64,000 nt of DNA from Aphanomyces cochlioides (taxonomy: Eukaryota; Oomycota; Saprolegniomycetes; Saprolegniales; Verrucalvaceae), in NCBI GenBank assembly GCA_019828595.1, contig JAHQRK010000002.1, positions 3,968,001 through 4,032,000 of the forward strand, in the 5' to 3' direction. Every line of letters starts with the position of its first letter. Positions within the stretch are counted from its first letter, which is position 1. A model generated the notes under the pieces. That model ran no database searches, was not told the DNA's origin, and saw only the letters and a program-made list of their open reading frames with translations. Shown in pieces: positions 33,269 through 43,648 of this stretch. The position numbers and the translations under genes were made by a program.

Positions 33269-34653
33269 TTATTCAGTGGTTACTTTAGCCTTCTTCGCGG
33301 CGTGACCTTCGTGCTCTTCGTCGGCTCCACGCTTGGCTTCCTTCTTCAAGAAAGCATGGACGATCTTTTCCAAGTGGTCGAAAGGTGTCAAGAGCGCATG
33401 CTTGTACCCCTTAAAGTGAATAGGCTCGTGGTCCACTTTTACTTGGAGAAACCAAGCACCAGCCTTGTCTTGGTACAATTCGATCGCAGTGAGTGCACCG
33501 TAGACTGGAAAGACAATGCCCGCCTCGAGTTTCATGGCATTCCACAGCGCAATAAGCGTGCTGTCGTGACAAGCCATGAGATTTGCCTTCTGGTGAAACG
33601 TGCCCTAGAGAACCATCATTAACATTTTCAGACGATCTGCCGACGCACCGTTGTAAGTCCATGTAGCCGAGTAAAGATTTCATCAATTCCTTTCTGGAAA
33701 CTATTGTAGCAATCTTCATCATCGCCAAAGAGTGCATGGAATTCCCAAGTATTGTAGTCGACAAGCTTTTGGTACATTTCGCGATCCATTCCTTCAGGAA
33801 ATGGGACGTCGTGAGCATAGCGGCACACAAGGACTTCACGCACTACACAAAACATTAGCTCGGATGAATGAAGAAACATGGACTTACAAGACGTGTAGCA
33901 GATAGACTCATCTTCAGGAATACCAATGACCTTGCGTATTTGCTCATCAAGGGTCTTGGTGCATCCAACCGAACCTGGAAGAGGCGGAAGATTGTCACGT
34001 GGGTGGTTTGGGTCTTTGTATCGAGCCAAGAGTCGTTGGTAGTCGGCTTGAGTGTACGATGGCTCGAGTGTGACGTCTGTGTTGATGCGTATATGGAGTC
34101 GATCGTCACCAATCAGCTCAGGAAAAGCGCCGTGGAGCAGTGAAAGGCAAGATCGAATCGTGCGACGGACATTTGTTGACCGAATATATACATCTGATTC
34201 GTGGATGCCATTCAAGAACGTACTGTAGTGTTCGCGAAGGGCCTTGCCTTTGGCCTCCAATTGCTCGAGACCGCGAACAGTCAATTGACCATTGGGAAAG
34301 ACTCCGCCGTCTCGAGGAGCTTTTGGCGGGGGAAGATGAGGTTCCATGCCCGTGACTTTCGCACCCTTGCTAAGCTTTTCAATATGCTCGTCTGTTGGCA
34401 GTTTGGATGCCCACAATTCCTTTTCTGCTGCGTCCATGACCAAATGTTGACCCACTTGCGTAGTAATTGGGCTACGATCACCATGACGGAACAGAACCAG
34501 AACGTGCTTAAGGGTCAAATCCTCTTCCTTGACCGGCTGGCTCACTGTTGGTGCCTGTTTCTTGGCTTTTCGAGGCGTTGTTGCGGTCGGAGTCGATTCG
34601 ATCGATGTACCTCGGCGCGTTGTCACCATGACGTCAAATTGGAAAGTGCTCAT
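33269..34653 (-). CDS. Histidine acid phosphatase (histidine phosphatase clade 2)
   Basis: Three exons: 34653-33888, 33842-33634 and 33604-33269, about 436 residues. The first intron is 45 nt; the second would be only 29 nt, so its exact limits are doubtful. The phosphohistidine motif RHGDRSP lies at about residue 57 and the acid-base motif HDST in the last exon, as in acid phosphatase/phytase-like enzymes that hydrolyse phosphate monoesters. Other family blocks: GQLTVRGLEQLEAKGKALRE, YIRSTNVRRTIRS. There is no signal peptide; the start is basic and Thr/Ser-rich (TTPRKAKKQAP) and the end carries KKAKV, so it is probably intracellular, perhaps nuclear, unlike secreted relatives. Three CCGGA-type sites precede the start. 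Confidence 0.9.
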
Positions 34654-34662
34654 CGAATCTGA

Positions 34663-34736
34663 ATTCCGGATAATAAATGTGGATGGTTCAAACAGTCCGG
34701 AAATTCTATCCGGATATGTTAGATCATCCGGATTGA
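34663..34736. promoter_or_regulatory. Cluster of three TCCGGAT-type sites
   Basis: ATTCCGGATAAT (34663), TATCCGGATATG (34709) and CATCCGGATTG (34726) lie within 10-85 bp upstream of the phosphatase start at 34653, the densest cluster of this palindrome in the window. Confidence 0.45.
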
Positions 34737-34818
34737 AAGTTCATTTGAAAAAAGGCGCCAAAGTCAAAATACATCGCGGCACGTTCCCGACGACGGCACG
34801 CAGATGAAGACCTGTCTA

Positions 34819-35994
34819 TTAAAGATCACTAGGATGCCGCTTATACCAATCTGAAATCCATGATTCCTCGACAACGGAAGCGACAAAGTAAAAATATGCA
34901 AGGAGGATCGCGCAAACGACAACTGTCAAGCCAATCGCGACCAATGCGCTGGCACAGGACCGTTCCCATGTTCCCATGGTAGCTGCAAAAGACGACGACT
35001 TGTCTTTAGAAAACTCGAATGGGGATGTCAGATGAAACATACCACGGCTAACCGGTGCAGCAGCAATTGCCGTCTCACGACTGGCTTGGTCGCATTTGCG
35101 GCACTCTCGTACATCCAGCTTTTGATCAGCTGATTTTTCGACTGAGACTGAACATTGCATGCATGTCGTTGTTCCACAAGTCTACAAAAAGAACGATAAG
35201 ATGGCTTTGGAAATGTCAATCATACCTTGCACTGACACCGACGTTGAAATTCGGCAAATTTGGTCTTGCAAATATGGCAGAAGAGTTGCGATCTGATCTT
35301 TTGCTTCTCGTGCGCTTTGGAGCACGTAACGCAAATCCAAACTTTGGCCTCACTCTGGATGCCAAATGGAACCCCATCTTTGAGCTCTCCACACGCCTTG
35401 CAAGCGAATTTTTGACACACTTGGCATTGAACTTTCTTGCGGAAGACTGCGGCCGTCGATTTGCAAACTTCGCACTTCGATGGCGCTTTCGTGGCTGGGG
35501 CAAACGCAGCACAGTTCTTGCAGCATCGTTCACGCACACCTCGATGTGAAGATGAATTCACTGTCGACGCTGTCGATGATGCAATCGACGTGGTATCATC
35601 GAAGTCCATACTTTCAGTTGACATGGATACAGGGGATGTAGGTGCCGATGACAGACGAGGTATGTTGGACTCATCTCTGGTCTTCTTGACTTTCTTCATG
35701 GATTTCGAGCATTTTCGGCATACGGCGTCACCACAGTACTAGATGATTTCAGTGAGCACAAAAATGCCGACGACATCCTACCGGGCACAAGTAGCGCTTC
35801 TTGAAGATCGAAAAAGCGTCATGGCAAGCAGTGCAAGCAGTAGCTGACGACAGGTCCTCCCGCGCGATGACGTTTGACGAAGTTGTAGATGATCCGACAG
35901 AGTAAGTTCCTGCGCTGACCGCGCTGTTCGGAGGAGACATGGGTATTTGTAGAGCGATGCGTTTTGGTGAATTCTCCACTTGCCGGCCCGTCAT
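34819..35994 (-). CDS. Triple FYVE-like zinc-finger protein with C-terminal membrane segment
   Basis: Three exons in phase 0: 35994-35782, 35738-35226 and 35181-34819, with introns of 43 and 44 nt; 362 residues. Three Cys-rich modules follow each other: CTACHDAFSIFKKRYLCPYC ... CRKC (residues about 50-80), CCKNC ... CEVC ... VQCQVCQKFACKAC, and WICVTC ... LFCHICKTKFAEF ... CGTTTCMQC ... CRKC. The F-x(3-5)-RRYLCPYCGDAVC pattern is FYVE-like, a fold that binds phosphatidylinositol 3-phosphate on endosomes, but the RRHHCR basic patch is weak in modules 2 and 3. A hydrophobic segment (LVAIGLTVVVCAILLAYFYF) lies about 20 residues before the end, so the protein is probably tail-anchored in an endosomal or ER membrane with its zinc modules in the cytosol. 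Confidence 0.82.
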
Positions 35995-36733
35995 TATGCG
36001 ATACCGCTACGGAGAATGCCAGAACAACACATGCCGCATTCGGATATTATCCGTTCCATGATGAAATCATCGCAGATCCCACACTGAAGCGCTCACTTAC
36101 CCATGTCTGTCATGCATGACATTCTTCCTGGAAGTCAATTTGCCCATCGCATTTTGTCCGCATTCCATGGGTACATCCGTGGTTGGATTAGACCTCCTCG
36201 ATTGGCCGATATTTTCCCACGAGCTCCATCTCATGCACAGCTCATCCCATCCATCAACTTTGATGCTCAAAGCGTCGGAACCACGTCCAGGCAGCGTCTT
36301 TTCTCTTATGGAGGCAATTCATCTCTTTAGTGGGGTAGTTTTCGCCCGAGAGCCGACGCAATTAGGTCATTGACCATTTCCTTCAAGATTACCATCTTGA
36401 AAACCATGTAGGGAGACCGCTCTGACAAGTTTCCGTGGTGAAATGACTGCAGTGTCAAAGCAATGCACTTCCCCACTCGTGGCCTCGGTTTTGGAAACTA
36501 TTCTGCTCTCTTGGCGGAACTTGGGTCATTTTTTCCGGCGTCAATTGCTTGCATGCGTTTGGGGTGAAGCCAAGAGCATGTTTTTTTGTGGTGAGTTTTC
36601 ATCGCCAGATCGATCTTGGTGCTATTTCTATCTTGTAGACAATGAAGGCATGGTATGAAATCCAATCAGCAATCTTGTCGTGACTGCCTTGGCTTCGCCA
36701 GATAAGATCTCGTGTTTGTCCATGATTGCAGCG
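35995..36733. other. Intergenic, no gene seen
   Basis: No recognisable gene. Carries GATATTATCCG near 36041, a degenerate CCGGA-type site upstream of the FYVE-like gene. Confidence 0.4.
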
Positions 36734-36742
36734 CTATAAATA
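36734..36742 (+). promoter_or_regulatory. TATA box of receptor gene
   Basis: CTATAAATA lies 49-57 bp before the ATG at 36791, a well-placed TATA element. Confidence 0.6.
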
Positions 36743-36790
36743 GCTCGCAGGCTGGAGCAAAACGACAACCTAAACTCACAAACGCGGCTC

Positions 36791-38683
36791 ATGCTCGCGG
36801 TGGTTCTCCTTTGCCTTGTAGGATGCATCGCCGCGGCTACTTATGACATAGTCCTCGGCGTGCTCGTACCTGACCTCTCAGAGTCGGCTCCTCTTCAACA
36901 AGCTGTCTGGACTGCCATTTCCGACGCACAGCGCACATTAGGGCCATTTGCTGTGCTGCCAGTGTTCGAGCAGACCTACTGCAATGACACAGGCACAGCC
37001 ACAGCGCTGACAACACTCTCAAGACGCGGCGTGACCAGTGTTGTGGGGCCGCCGTGCGATGCGTCGTGTAGGCTCACGTGGCCTATCTTGTCGCTACAAT
37101 CCATACCTCAATTTTCAACGGGATGCGGCGGCTTGCCTGTATCGCCATTGTATGACCAAGTGTACCGTGTGGCCCCACCGGACAAGTATAAACTCATGGC
37201 AGTCGAGCTCATTTCGCGTACGTATGGCTCCAGCGCTGCATTTATCGTCCCGAGCACCAGTGGCTGGGCTTCACTGTTGCCAACGCTTGCCGACGTAATT
37301 CCGACATCGAATTGGTTCCTGTACGACTCGGACGCAAGACTCGACTCTGTGCTTGCCATTGTTCTTGCCAATCCAAGCTTTGCCATTCTTGCCTTCGATG
37401 TTGTGGATGCAGCAGGCTTTGTCGCTGCTGCGCAGAGCCCGTCTGTTGCCCTCGTGGGTCTCTCTGTCGATTTCAACGGGACCCAAATCTCGTCCACATC
37501 AGCCTTGGTGTCCATCGTGCTTGATACATCCCCCGTCGCCAACGTGTCGCAGTCGCTCCAGGCTAGTCTGGTTTACGATGCAACAATGCTTGCCTGCCGC
37601 AAAAGCATCAAACCTTCGGCTTCGTTGTTTTCTCCAAGCCCTGGGGCGTCAGGTTTGATCAATTGGATTGGAGATGAGCGCGTCCGGGCGCCACTCTTTC
37701 AACTTGAAGCCGTCATATCTGGAAAAACTCAAGTCTTGGGAACATTTTCGCTCGCTTCGAATGGATCTCTTGTGTATGCGGTTGCTCAGCCAACGGCGTT
37801 GTGGCCAAAGCCCGCCTCGACAACTTCAGCCCCGTATGCGCCGTGGGTCCTTGGAGCAATTTGTATACTCAGCGCGTGCGGCCTTGCGTTCGTCATGCGA
37901 CTCTTCCTCCCTCCATTTTGGCTCGTGTCCATCTTCTTCGATGGATTTGACAGACACAAAGATGCGATTGACGCCCAGACATTTCAAGTGTACACCGCCC
38001 AGGAAAAGAGTGCTTCTCTTCGTCGCAACACGCGGGCGCTCATTTTTCAAACTGGCCTTGACTTGCTCAACCTCGGCATTAGCATTGGCGTGTTCTTTGG
38101 CTTTGTGATTGAGCAGGATACAAATATCCCTCGCATTGCCATCTACTCGATTGCATTGGGGAGCCAAATCGCCTTTATTCCGTCGCTTGTTGCGACCCGC
38201 ATGCCGACAATTTTGCGTCATCATGCTCCAAAATGGATCCAAATCAAACCTGCCAATGTCAGCGTCCTCGACGGCAGCTTCGTCGGTCCTGTCAATCTCA
38301 ATCTTCCAGGAGGTCGCGTCGATGTATCAGCACTTTTGGGTTTGACCGCATGAAAAGGGAGCTAATCTCACTTGTTCATTCTAGGTGGCCTCCAGACAAC
38401 CCTTCAGCAGGTGCAGCTGGAGCACTTGGATGTCGCCAATGCTCTTCTGCGTCTTTGGCTTGAAGAGGTCCCTATCTTGGGCATCAACGTGTATTATATT
38501 CTCTCCATGACCGTGCCACCCCCAGTGCTATACATTGCGACTTTTGGTGCCATGGTAGCCATGGGTTTCAAGCTTCATCTGTTCAATCGACTGAGCGAGC
38601 TTTACTTTCAGCAACGTGGCGTCTTGTTTGACATTGCGATGGCCCGCCTTGAAGTCAAGCAACGCCGCTCTTCCTACAATTGA
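36791..38683 (+). CDS. Venus-flytrap receptor-like membrane protein
   Basis: Two exons (36791-38339, 38385-38683; intron 45 nt), 615 residues. A signal peptide (MLAVVLLCLVGCIAAA) precedes a periplasmic-binding-protein type 1 / ANF-receptor-like ligand domain (about residues 18-340): DIVLGVLVPDLS, AVWTAISDAQRTLG, VTSVVGPPCDASC, PQFSTGCGG, YDQVYRVAPPDKYK. Then come membrane segments: WVLGAICILSACGLAFVM (about 350), LDLLNLGISIGVFFGFVI, IAIYSIALGSQIAFIPS, and INVYYILSMTVPPPVLYIA continuing into FGAMVAMGFKLHL. There is no kinase or cyclase domain in this model. The plan resembles extracellular amino-acid or peptide sensors (GABA-B/mGlu/ANF types), but the short loops and five or so segments do not fit a standard seven-helix receptor. 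The ligand is unknown. Confidence 0.75.
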
Positions 38684-39000
38684 TCGTATGAGCCATGCCA
38701 ATCGTAATTATTCCGCGCAGCGTTTGTCAAGCAGTCAAGAGAGTTTTGATACCGTTTTGGAAAAATGTGCTCTTACCAGTGTGCGGCATGAGTTGAAGAT
38801 TCCGCGAGGCGACGGAGACTTGTTTTTCTTGGTTTGTGCACGTACAATCCAATGGTAAGATCGCCTTTCGCAACTCTCTTCGTCATCTCTGCCGTTAGGG
38901 TTTACGCTGCCGAGGACAAGACTTTTGGAGAAGGTCAGTTTTATAAAGCATAATTTCATTAAAGTTAACTGTTGCAGCTCTACCCACGTCGAGGATTGAT
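38684..39000 (+). other. Possible extra exons downstream of receptor gene
   Basis: An open stretch at 38694-38855 (MSHANRNYSAQRLSSSQESF ... LFFLVCARTIQW) is followed by GTAAG and, after 44 nt, by VYAAEDKTFGE, so spliced coding sequence is likely. I cannot tell whether it belongs to the receptor (after an unseen intron) or is a separate small gene. Confidence 0.35.
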
Positions 39001-39222
39001 TTATTTGTTGGTGTAGACATGGACGTTGGAGGTTCGCACGTACTGACCATTGTAGTTTCCGTGCGGATGAGCATGCACCATGACAGGCTGAACAATCACA
39101 TGCTGATGATGGTGATGATGGCGGCGACGTTCTTCTTCAGCTGCAGAGGCGCAACAGCAGCCACAACAAGCACCACAAAGCAAGGCATCACACGGGTCGT
39201 CGCAGCAAAAGAGGCAAAGCAT
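39001..39222 (-). CDS. Cys-rich family member 1 (divergent)
   Basis: 73 residues. The most divergent intact member: it starts MLCLFCCDDPCDALLCGACC and has ten Cys in the first 24 residues, then a His-rich spacer (RRRHHHHHQHVIVQPVMVHA) and a tail ending YTNK instead of the usual YRVN or YQVR. Cys clustering at the N-terminus with no signal peptide suggests palmitoylation or metal binding; this is inference. The promoter box lies only about 41-63 bp upstream. Confidence 0.7.
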   Translation of the reverse strand: MLCLFCCDDPCDALLCGACCGCCCASAAEEERRRHHHHHQHVIVQPVMVHAHPHGNYNGQYVRTSNVHVYTNK

Positions 39223-39262
39223 GGTGCAAATCCAAAAATGACCAAATGCGTCGATGCGATGA

Positions 39263-39285
39263 ACACTTTTTTTTGCATCCTGTCC
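39263..39285 (-). promoter_or_regulatory. Upstream box of member 1
   Basis: Read on the minus strand: GGACAGGATGC followed by eight A, then GTG. Compare GGACAGGATGCCAAAAAG before members 2 and 5. Confidence 0.4.
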
Positions 39286-40213
39286 GCATGGATGCAGGGT
39301 GTGAGTCACGACACGAAGGTAAAACTTTGAAATATTTCTTGCTCACTCTCGGCGTCATCGACGCCGCTGAATCGAATGGTAGATGCTGTAAAGAAATGCC
39401 TTCAAAGTGTCGATTGACAACATATTTCTTGCGTGACTTGTCGAGAGGCGGTGCATTTCATGGCTTTCTATGCAAGAATATTCAAGCGACTACTACCGAT
39501 GAAAAGTGAAATTCGCCATGAAGGATGCATCATGCGTGAGTCCATGAGTCCATTTCAGGCATTTTGAGTAACAATGTCGCTACGAAAGCAGTGTGCTGTG
39601 ATACAAGTGGCGGCAATATCTATCCGCCGCGAGGTTTCCAACATATACTGACTGCGAATGCAACCGGTGCCGCGAGGCGGAAAGCTTATCAAGCATGCTG
39701 AAAGGAGGAGTAGATGCCATCGTCGCCCCTTGTGTGTCATCCTCTGGACATTTTTCAATACCAGACATTTGACACGTGTGAGATTTCTAGCTGGGGTGCC
39801 TACGATTCCGACAGCCTGTCTACGTTTCCGCACCCACTCGGGGTTGCAGCGCAAACATTTTGAATGTTTTTGCTGTTTGTCGTGGCAGACACCATGTCGT
39901 CTTCAATATCTGCTCCTTCCTTTAGCTGAATCGACAATCGTATGGGTTTCATGGTCCTGGAACAATTGACCTCGCATGTGCTGCGACGAGTTGTGTCGTG
40001 TCTTCCTCTGTGATGCATTGCTGCTTTTGCAGCCAAAGACAATATGGTTGCCGATATCACCACCACGACCTCCATCGCACTCGTCATGGCCATCCACGGG
40101 AAAAAGCTTCCAACGGTCATGTCAACAGAGTCAAGTTGACTTCCCCATATGTGGTCTTAGGTTCTCGTTGGAATCTTTTCATCCTGGGTGTGACGAACAC
40201 CTTGTATCCACAT

Positions 40214-40236
40214 GGACAGGATGCCAAAAAGATTTT
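40214..40236 (+). promoter_or_regulatory. Upstream box of member 2
   Basis: GGACAGGATGCCAAAAAG, then ATTTT; 60-82 bp before the ATG at 40296. Confidence 0.45.
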
Positions 40237-40295
40237 CCTCAATCGAACGAGTCCATGCGTCGCTCGACAGGTTGTCATTTTCCAATTGGACTACG

Positions 40296-40514
40296 ATGTG
40301 CGACGACGATATCTGCAGTGCTCTATGCTGTGGTGCTCTCTGTGGCTGCTGCTGTGCCGCGGCGGCCGAACAAGACCGTCGACAATACCAACAACAACCC
40401 GTGATCGTCCAAACCGTTCAGCCTGTCATGGTCCACCAACCTCCTCATTATCACCACCATCATGGTCCTCCTCCACCACCGCATTACGGACATGCTGGCC
40501 CAATCTACAGATAA
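40296..40514 (+). CDS. Cys-rich family member 2
   Basis: 72 residues. N-terminal block MCDDDICSALCCGALCGCCC has eight Cys in 20 residues (one more than most members, with LC replaced by CC). Then AEQDRRQYQQQ, the linker PVIVQTVQPVMV and a Pro/His tail (HYHHHHGPPPPPHYGH) ending IYR. Differs from member 5 by one residue (Ala for Pro in AGPIYR). Family function unknown; the block could be lipidated at cysteines and sit on a membrane. Confidence 0.82.
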   Translation: MCDDDICSALCCGALCGCCCAAAAEQDRRQYQQQPVIVQTVQPVMVHQPPHYHHHHGPPPPPHYGHAGPIYR

Positions 40515-40900
40515 AGATCGATATTGCCAGCATAACATCAGACACTTGCCAATGGAAGGCTTCCAAAACCCATTCTTTCTTTTATGGGCCAACGAATTCT
40601 TTTTGTATTTTAATCTTTGAAAAATGCGACGTGCATTTGCTTCGTCTTCGCCCTCCAAAACTGCAGTATTTTTAGGCGGCAATACACAGTATGATTGGTT
40701 GAAAGTCACATTTCTCGTCGACAAATGTGGTCTGCGCTGGTGGCCCTCGCTGCACGCTCTGCAAAGCATCGGCGACTGCACCTTCTTGCATGCGCCATCC
40801 GACTCCGAATGATGATCTGATGATGAGAATGTGTTTGGAGTGTAATCGACGTATATTCAGTTTGGTAGTCTTATTGCCGTTAAGCAGATGCAAATCGGCT
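40515..40900. other. Intergenic, no gene seen
   Basis: No recognisable gene; 3' flank of member 2 and of the following minus-strand gene. Confidence 0.4.
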
Positions 40901-41754
40901 CTACTTCATGCCAAACAGTTTTCCAAACAAAGCCATTTGCATTTCGTCGCGGCGGCGCTCACGTTCGGCACGCTCTTCGTCCGCTTTGAGTTGTCTTTCG
41001 AGAAGTTCCCGTTGCCATTGGAATTCGCGCATCAATCGACGTTCTTCTCTTGCCTCTTCTTGCTCTATACGTCGCTCCTCACGAGCAGCAGCTCTTTCGT
41101 CCATCAGCATGATTAACGACATGAATTCTGACGACTCATTTTTCGTTTGTATGGCTCCATCTATGAATTTGTCTAAAGCGCGTCGCTTTTTGGCAGTGTA
41201 CAACATTGTGCTGGATGAAGAAGTTGTGTCTGACAACAACGAACCATTACTATTGCGCAATTCTTTGCTCAATTCGATGAGTTCGTTTCGTGCAACACCC
41301 GTGCGGTTCAACTGCTCTTCGCGTTGATGAGTGGGCAAGCTAGTTCTCTCTTCATCGCCCTCTAATTGAATGATTGAGTGGTCTAAAGGAGCAACTATAT
41401 ACCTTCAGTGATTGAGTTGTCATCAATGCTGTGATTTCCAACGTCAACGTCGGGATCATCAGATAGAGGGAGAATAGCCGCATGATTGTCAAGTTGGCGG
41501 CATATGCGCTTGGCTCTTGCGACCTCTGGTGGGCAATCGGGGTCTCCCGTTGGCTTGGGATGGTTCTTCAGCGTCACAAACGTTCGCTTTAGCGCGTCTG
41601 CATCACGGGGGACAAAGTGAGAGGCGTTGAATGCTCTTTCAACCCGAAGCCAGCCGTTTTTGCCAAGAGGCTTGATGTCTTCAACTAGATCCAACATGCA
41701 TGAGATAGAACCCATGCACCACCCCTTCCCTCTTCCGCTCTTCTTACTCATCAT
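40901..41754 (-). CDS. DUF6818-like Myb/SANT-type protein with coiled coil
   Basis: Two exons (41754-41403 and 41361-40901, intron 41 nt), 270 residues. N-terminus MMSKKSGRGKGW, then a SANT-like helical domain (MLDLVEDIKPLGKNGWLRVE, RDADALKRTFVTLKNHPKPT, GDPDCPPEVARAKRICRQLD). The KPTGDPxCP ... AKRI pattern is typical of a large plant-pathogen and fungal family (DUF6818 as I recall it) thought to be DNA-binding and often transposon-derived. The C-terminus is a strongly charged coiled coil (RREDR/EERR type, EERRIEQEEAREERRLMREF) ending ALFGKLFGMK. It interrupts the Cys-rich array. No intact transposon ends were seen around it. Confidence 0.72.
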
Positions 41755-41966
41755 GGTGTCCAACAAATGCTCACAAAGCTGACGCAAATATAGAAATGCG
41801 AAGACCAAAAACGGTCTTTGCAAAATGCATTTTTAATAAAAAACAGGAAAAAGAAATTGCGAGCCCTCGCAAAAAGAAAAGAATGGGTTTTGGAAGCCTT
41901 CCAATGCATCATCTTCATGCGACGAACTGTAATATACTTATTGAAATTACGTGAACTCTTCCGAGC

Positions 41967-42241
41967 TTATCGATTCATGACGTTGGTCGTCCTTGCTCTC
42001 GAAACCCGTCGTTGCGCTTCTCTCGCCACGAAGACTACTCGTCCATTCGACGCATACGTGTATCGTGGTGGTGATGGGTGGTGGCCGTAGTAGTAGTTTC
42101 GATGGGGAACCATAACAGGATGAACGTTCTGGACAATCACAGGTTGGTGGCGATAGTATCGACGGTCTTCTTCAGCGGCAGTAGCACAGCAGCAACCACA
42201 GAGAGCGCCACAAAGGCGCTGCAGATATCGTCGTCGCACAT
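41967..42241 (-). pseudogene. Cys-rich family member 3, frameshifted
   Basis: The ATG at 42241 opens MCDDDICSAF, but a deletion of about 4 bases relative to siblings (in GCGCTTTACTCTGTGG) shifts the frame. The correct frame resumes as LCGALCGCCCATAAEEDRRYY, continues through HQPVIVQNVHPVMVPHRNYY and PSPPRYTYASNG, and then misses the normal stop, running into foreign sequence. The tail type matches member 6. A sequencing error could explain the shift but not the missing stop. Confidence 0.75.
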
Positions 42242-42433
42242 GAGAGATCAATTGAAAAGTCAAAGTGCTTGGCAGAAGACACGGCAAGGACAAGCATCAG
42301 TGCAGACTGCCGACAAGGATGGCGAGTCTTTCATGAAAGCTGACGAGCTAGGATTGCAGGAATTATGGTTCATTCAGATTTTTGTCGGCGAGGCATCGCC
42401 TCAGGGGCTGTCGAGTGTGACGAACTGGTGGCT

Positions 42434-42517
42434 TTAGTTGACTCTGTAGTAGTGGCCGTCTGACGCTGGCACATACTGTGGCGGATGGCCGTATTGAGGA
42501 GGAGGAGATTGGTGGAC
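42434..42517 (-). pseudogene. Cys-rich family member 4, 3' part
   Basis: Encodes the C-terminal end of a family member (SPPPQYGHPPQYVPASDGHY ... stop at 42434-42436). Its 5' part lies at 53614-53753, separated by the gypsy insertion. TGGAC at 42513-42517 pairs with TGAAC at 53614-53618 as target duplication (4 of 5 bases). Confidence 0.88.
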
Positions 42518-42781
42518 TGTAACCGGGTACACGCACAGGAGGAAGGCTTAGGAAGCAGAGAGAAAGATGAAAAGTGAATTAGCTTTATCCTGCCTAAAGC
42601 TGATGAATGCAGAGTCAAACAGGGCTTGTGAGCCAGTGAATATGAATGGCCTAGAAGGCACCGAGCCAAACGAATGGCAGAGAGCACAGAGCGCTTCACA
42701 TGCAGGAAATACAGATGCATGTTAACAGCAGGCATGTCATGCCAAGGGTCAAAGAGCAAGTAACCAGAGCGTCCGGTTACA
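42518..42781 (-). repeat. 3' LTR of gypsy element
   Basis: 264 bp. Near-identical to 53349-53613; visible differences include ACGCACAGG for ACGCGCAGG and GTAACCAGAGCG for GTAACCGGAGCG. Confidence 0.92.
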
Positions 42782-43648
42782 CCTCCCCACACTCAAAACA
42801 AAGCTCAGCGAGCTTTCAAAATGGGAACGCAGGGATCACGTGAGAGGGAGACAGGTCAGCCAGGTATGGCAGTTGGAATTTCGCGGAGCATCGCTGGCGT
42901 ATGACTGCGAACGCGAGGAATTACCTGAAAACAAGAGTGGTATACTTGTTCTCGACCAGAATCCCCTTGCTCCATGAGCACAGCGATACCAGGATATTTA
43001 TCCGGAATTTTGGTGAAAGTCGCCAGAGAACAAGAATCGTGAGGTCCGTCAAATAGACAATCAATCGTGCCGTCTTGTACTAAATCACATTCTAGAAGAG
43101 CTCTTTCTCCAACAGTACGTCACTGCAAGTTCTTGGTTTGTTTCGCTGGTTGTTCGTGGCATGTCCTTTGTTCTGTCTCTGCCTTGGTTGTTGGTGGCGT
43201 GTCCCTTCTTGTGTCTCTGGACTGCAATTCAATATGAATAAAACGAATATAACTAGGAATAAAGAAACTAATGGACAGTGTCGTGGCTATGGCCCTGTTT
43301 ATCCATTCCACGCGATGGCTTGCGCTTCTTCGGCTGTGGTCCTCGCTGGAGTTTCTTGGATTGGTCAAGCAAAGAGATTGGCGCCTTCGAATTTGGGTTT
43401 TGCGATAAAGTGGAAGGTGGCGGGGCATGCAAAAAATGAGAGTATATCTCTTTGAAATTGCTCGTTTTGTAGAAATCACCGAAGTATAGAAGAGGATCAA
43501 TACCGGCATCATTTAAGCATGCTGTAGCGTGAATACAGGGTTTTGTATTGTCGAACCAGCCCAGGCAGTCACAAAAACATTTGTCGAGCACAACCTCGCG
43601 CCACTTGTGACCAGCTCTCTCCAGAGGATCGTCATAGAATGTAAGATA

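Larger units (their letters stand above)
39223..40295. other. Intergenic, no gene seen except promoter boxes
   Basis: About 1 kb between members 1 and 2. Short frames only. Contains the upstream boxes of both members (39263-39285 and 40214-40236). Confidence 0.4.
40172..40552 (+). repeat. Inverted duplicate of 53983-54361
   Basis: Contains Cys-rich member 2 with its upstream region. The reverse complement lies at 53983-54361, 13.4 kb away, and carries member 5. Similarity starts at TTTTCATCCTGGGTG and ends after CACTTGCCAATG; a few substitutions separate the arms. Confidence 0.8.

Noticed and set aside
39658..39969. 103-residue plus-strand frame
   Set aside because: Overlaps equally long minus-strand frames and shows no domain or repeat relation.
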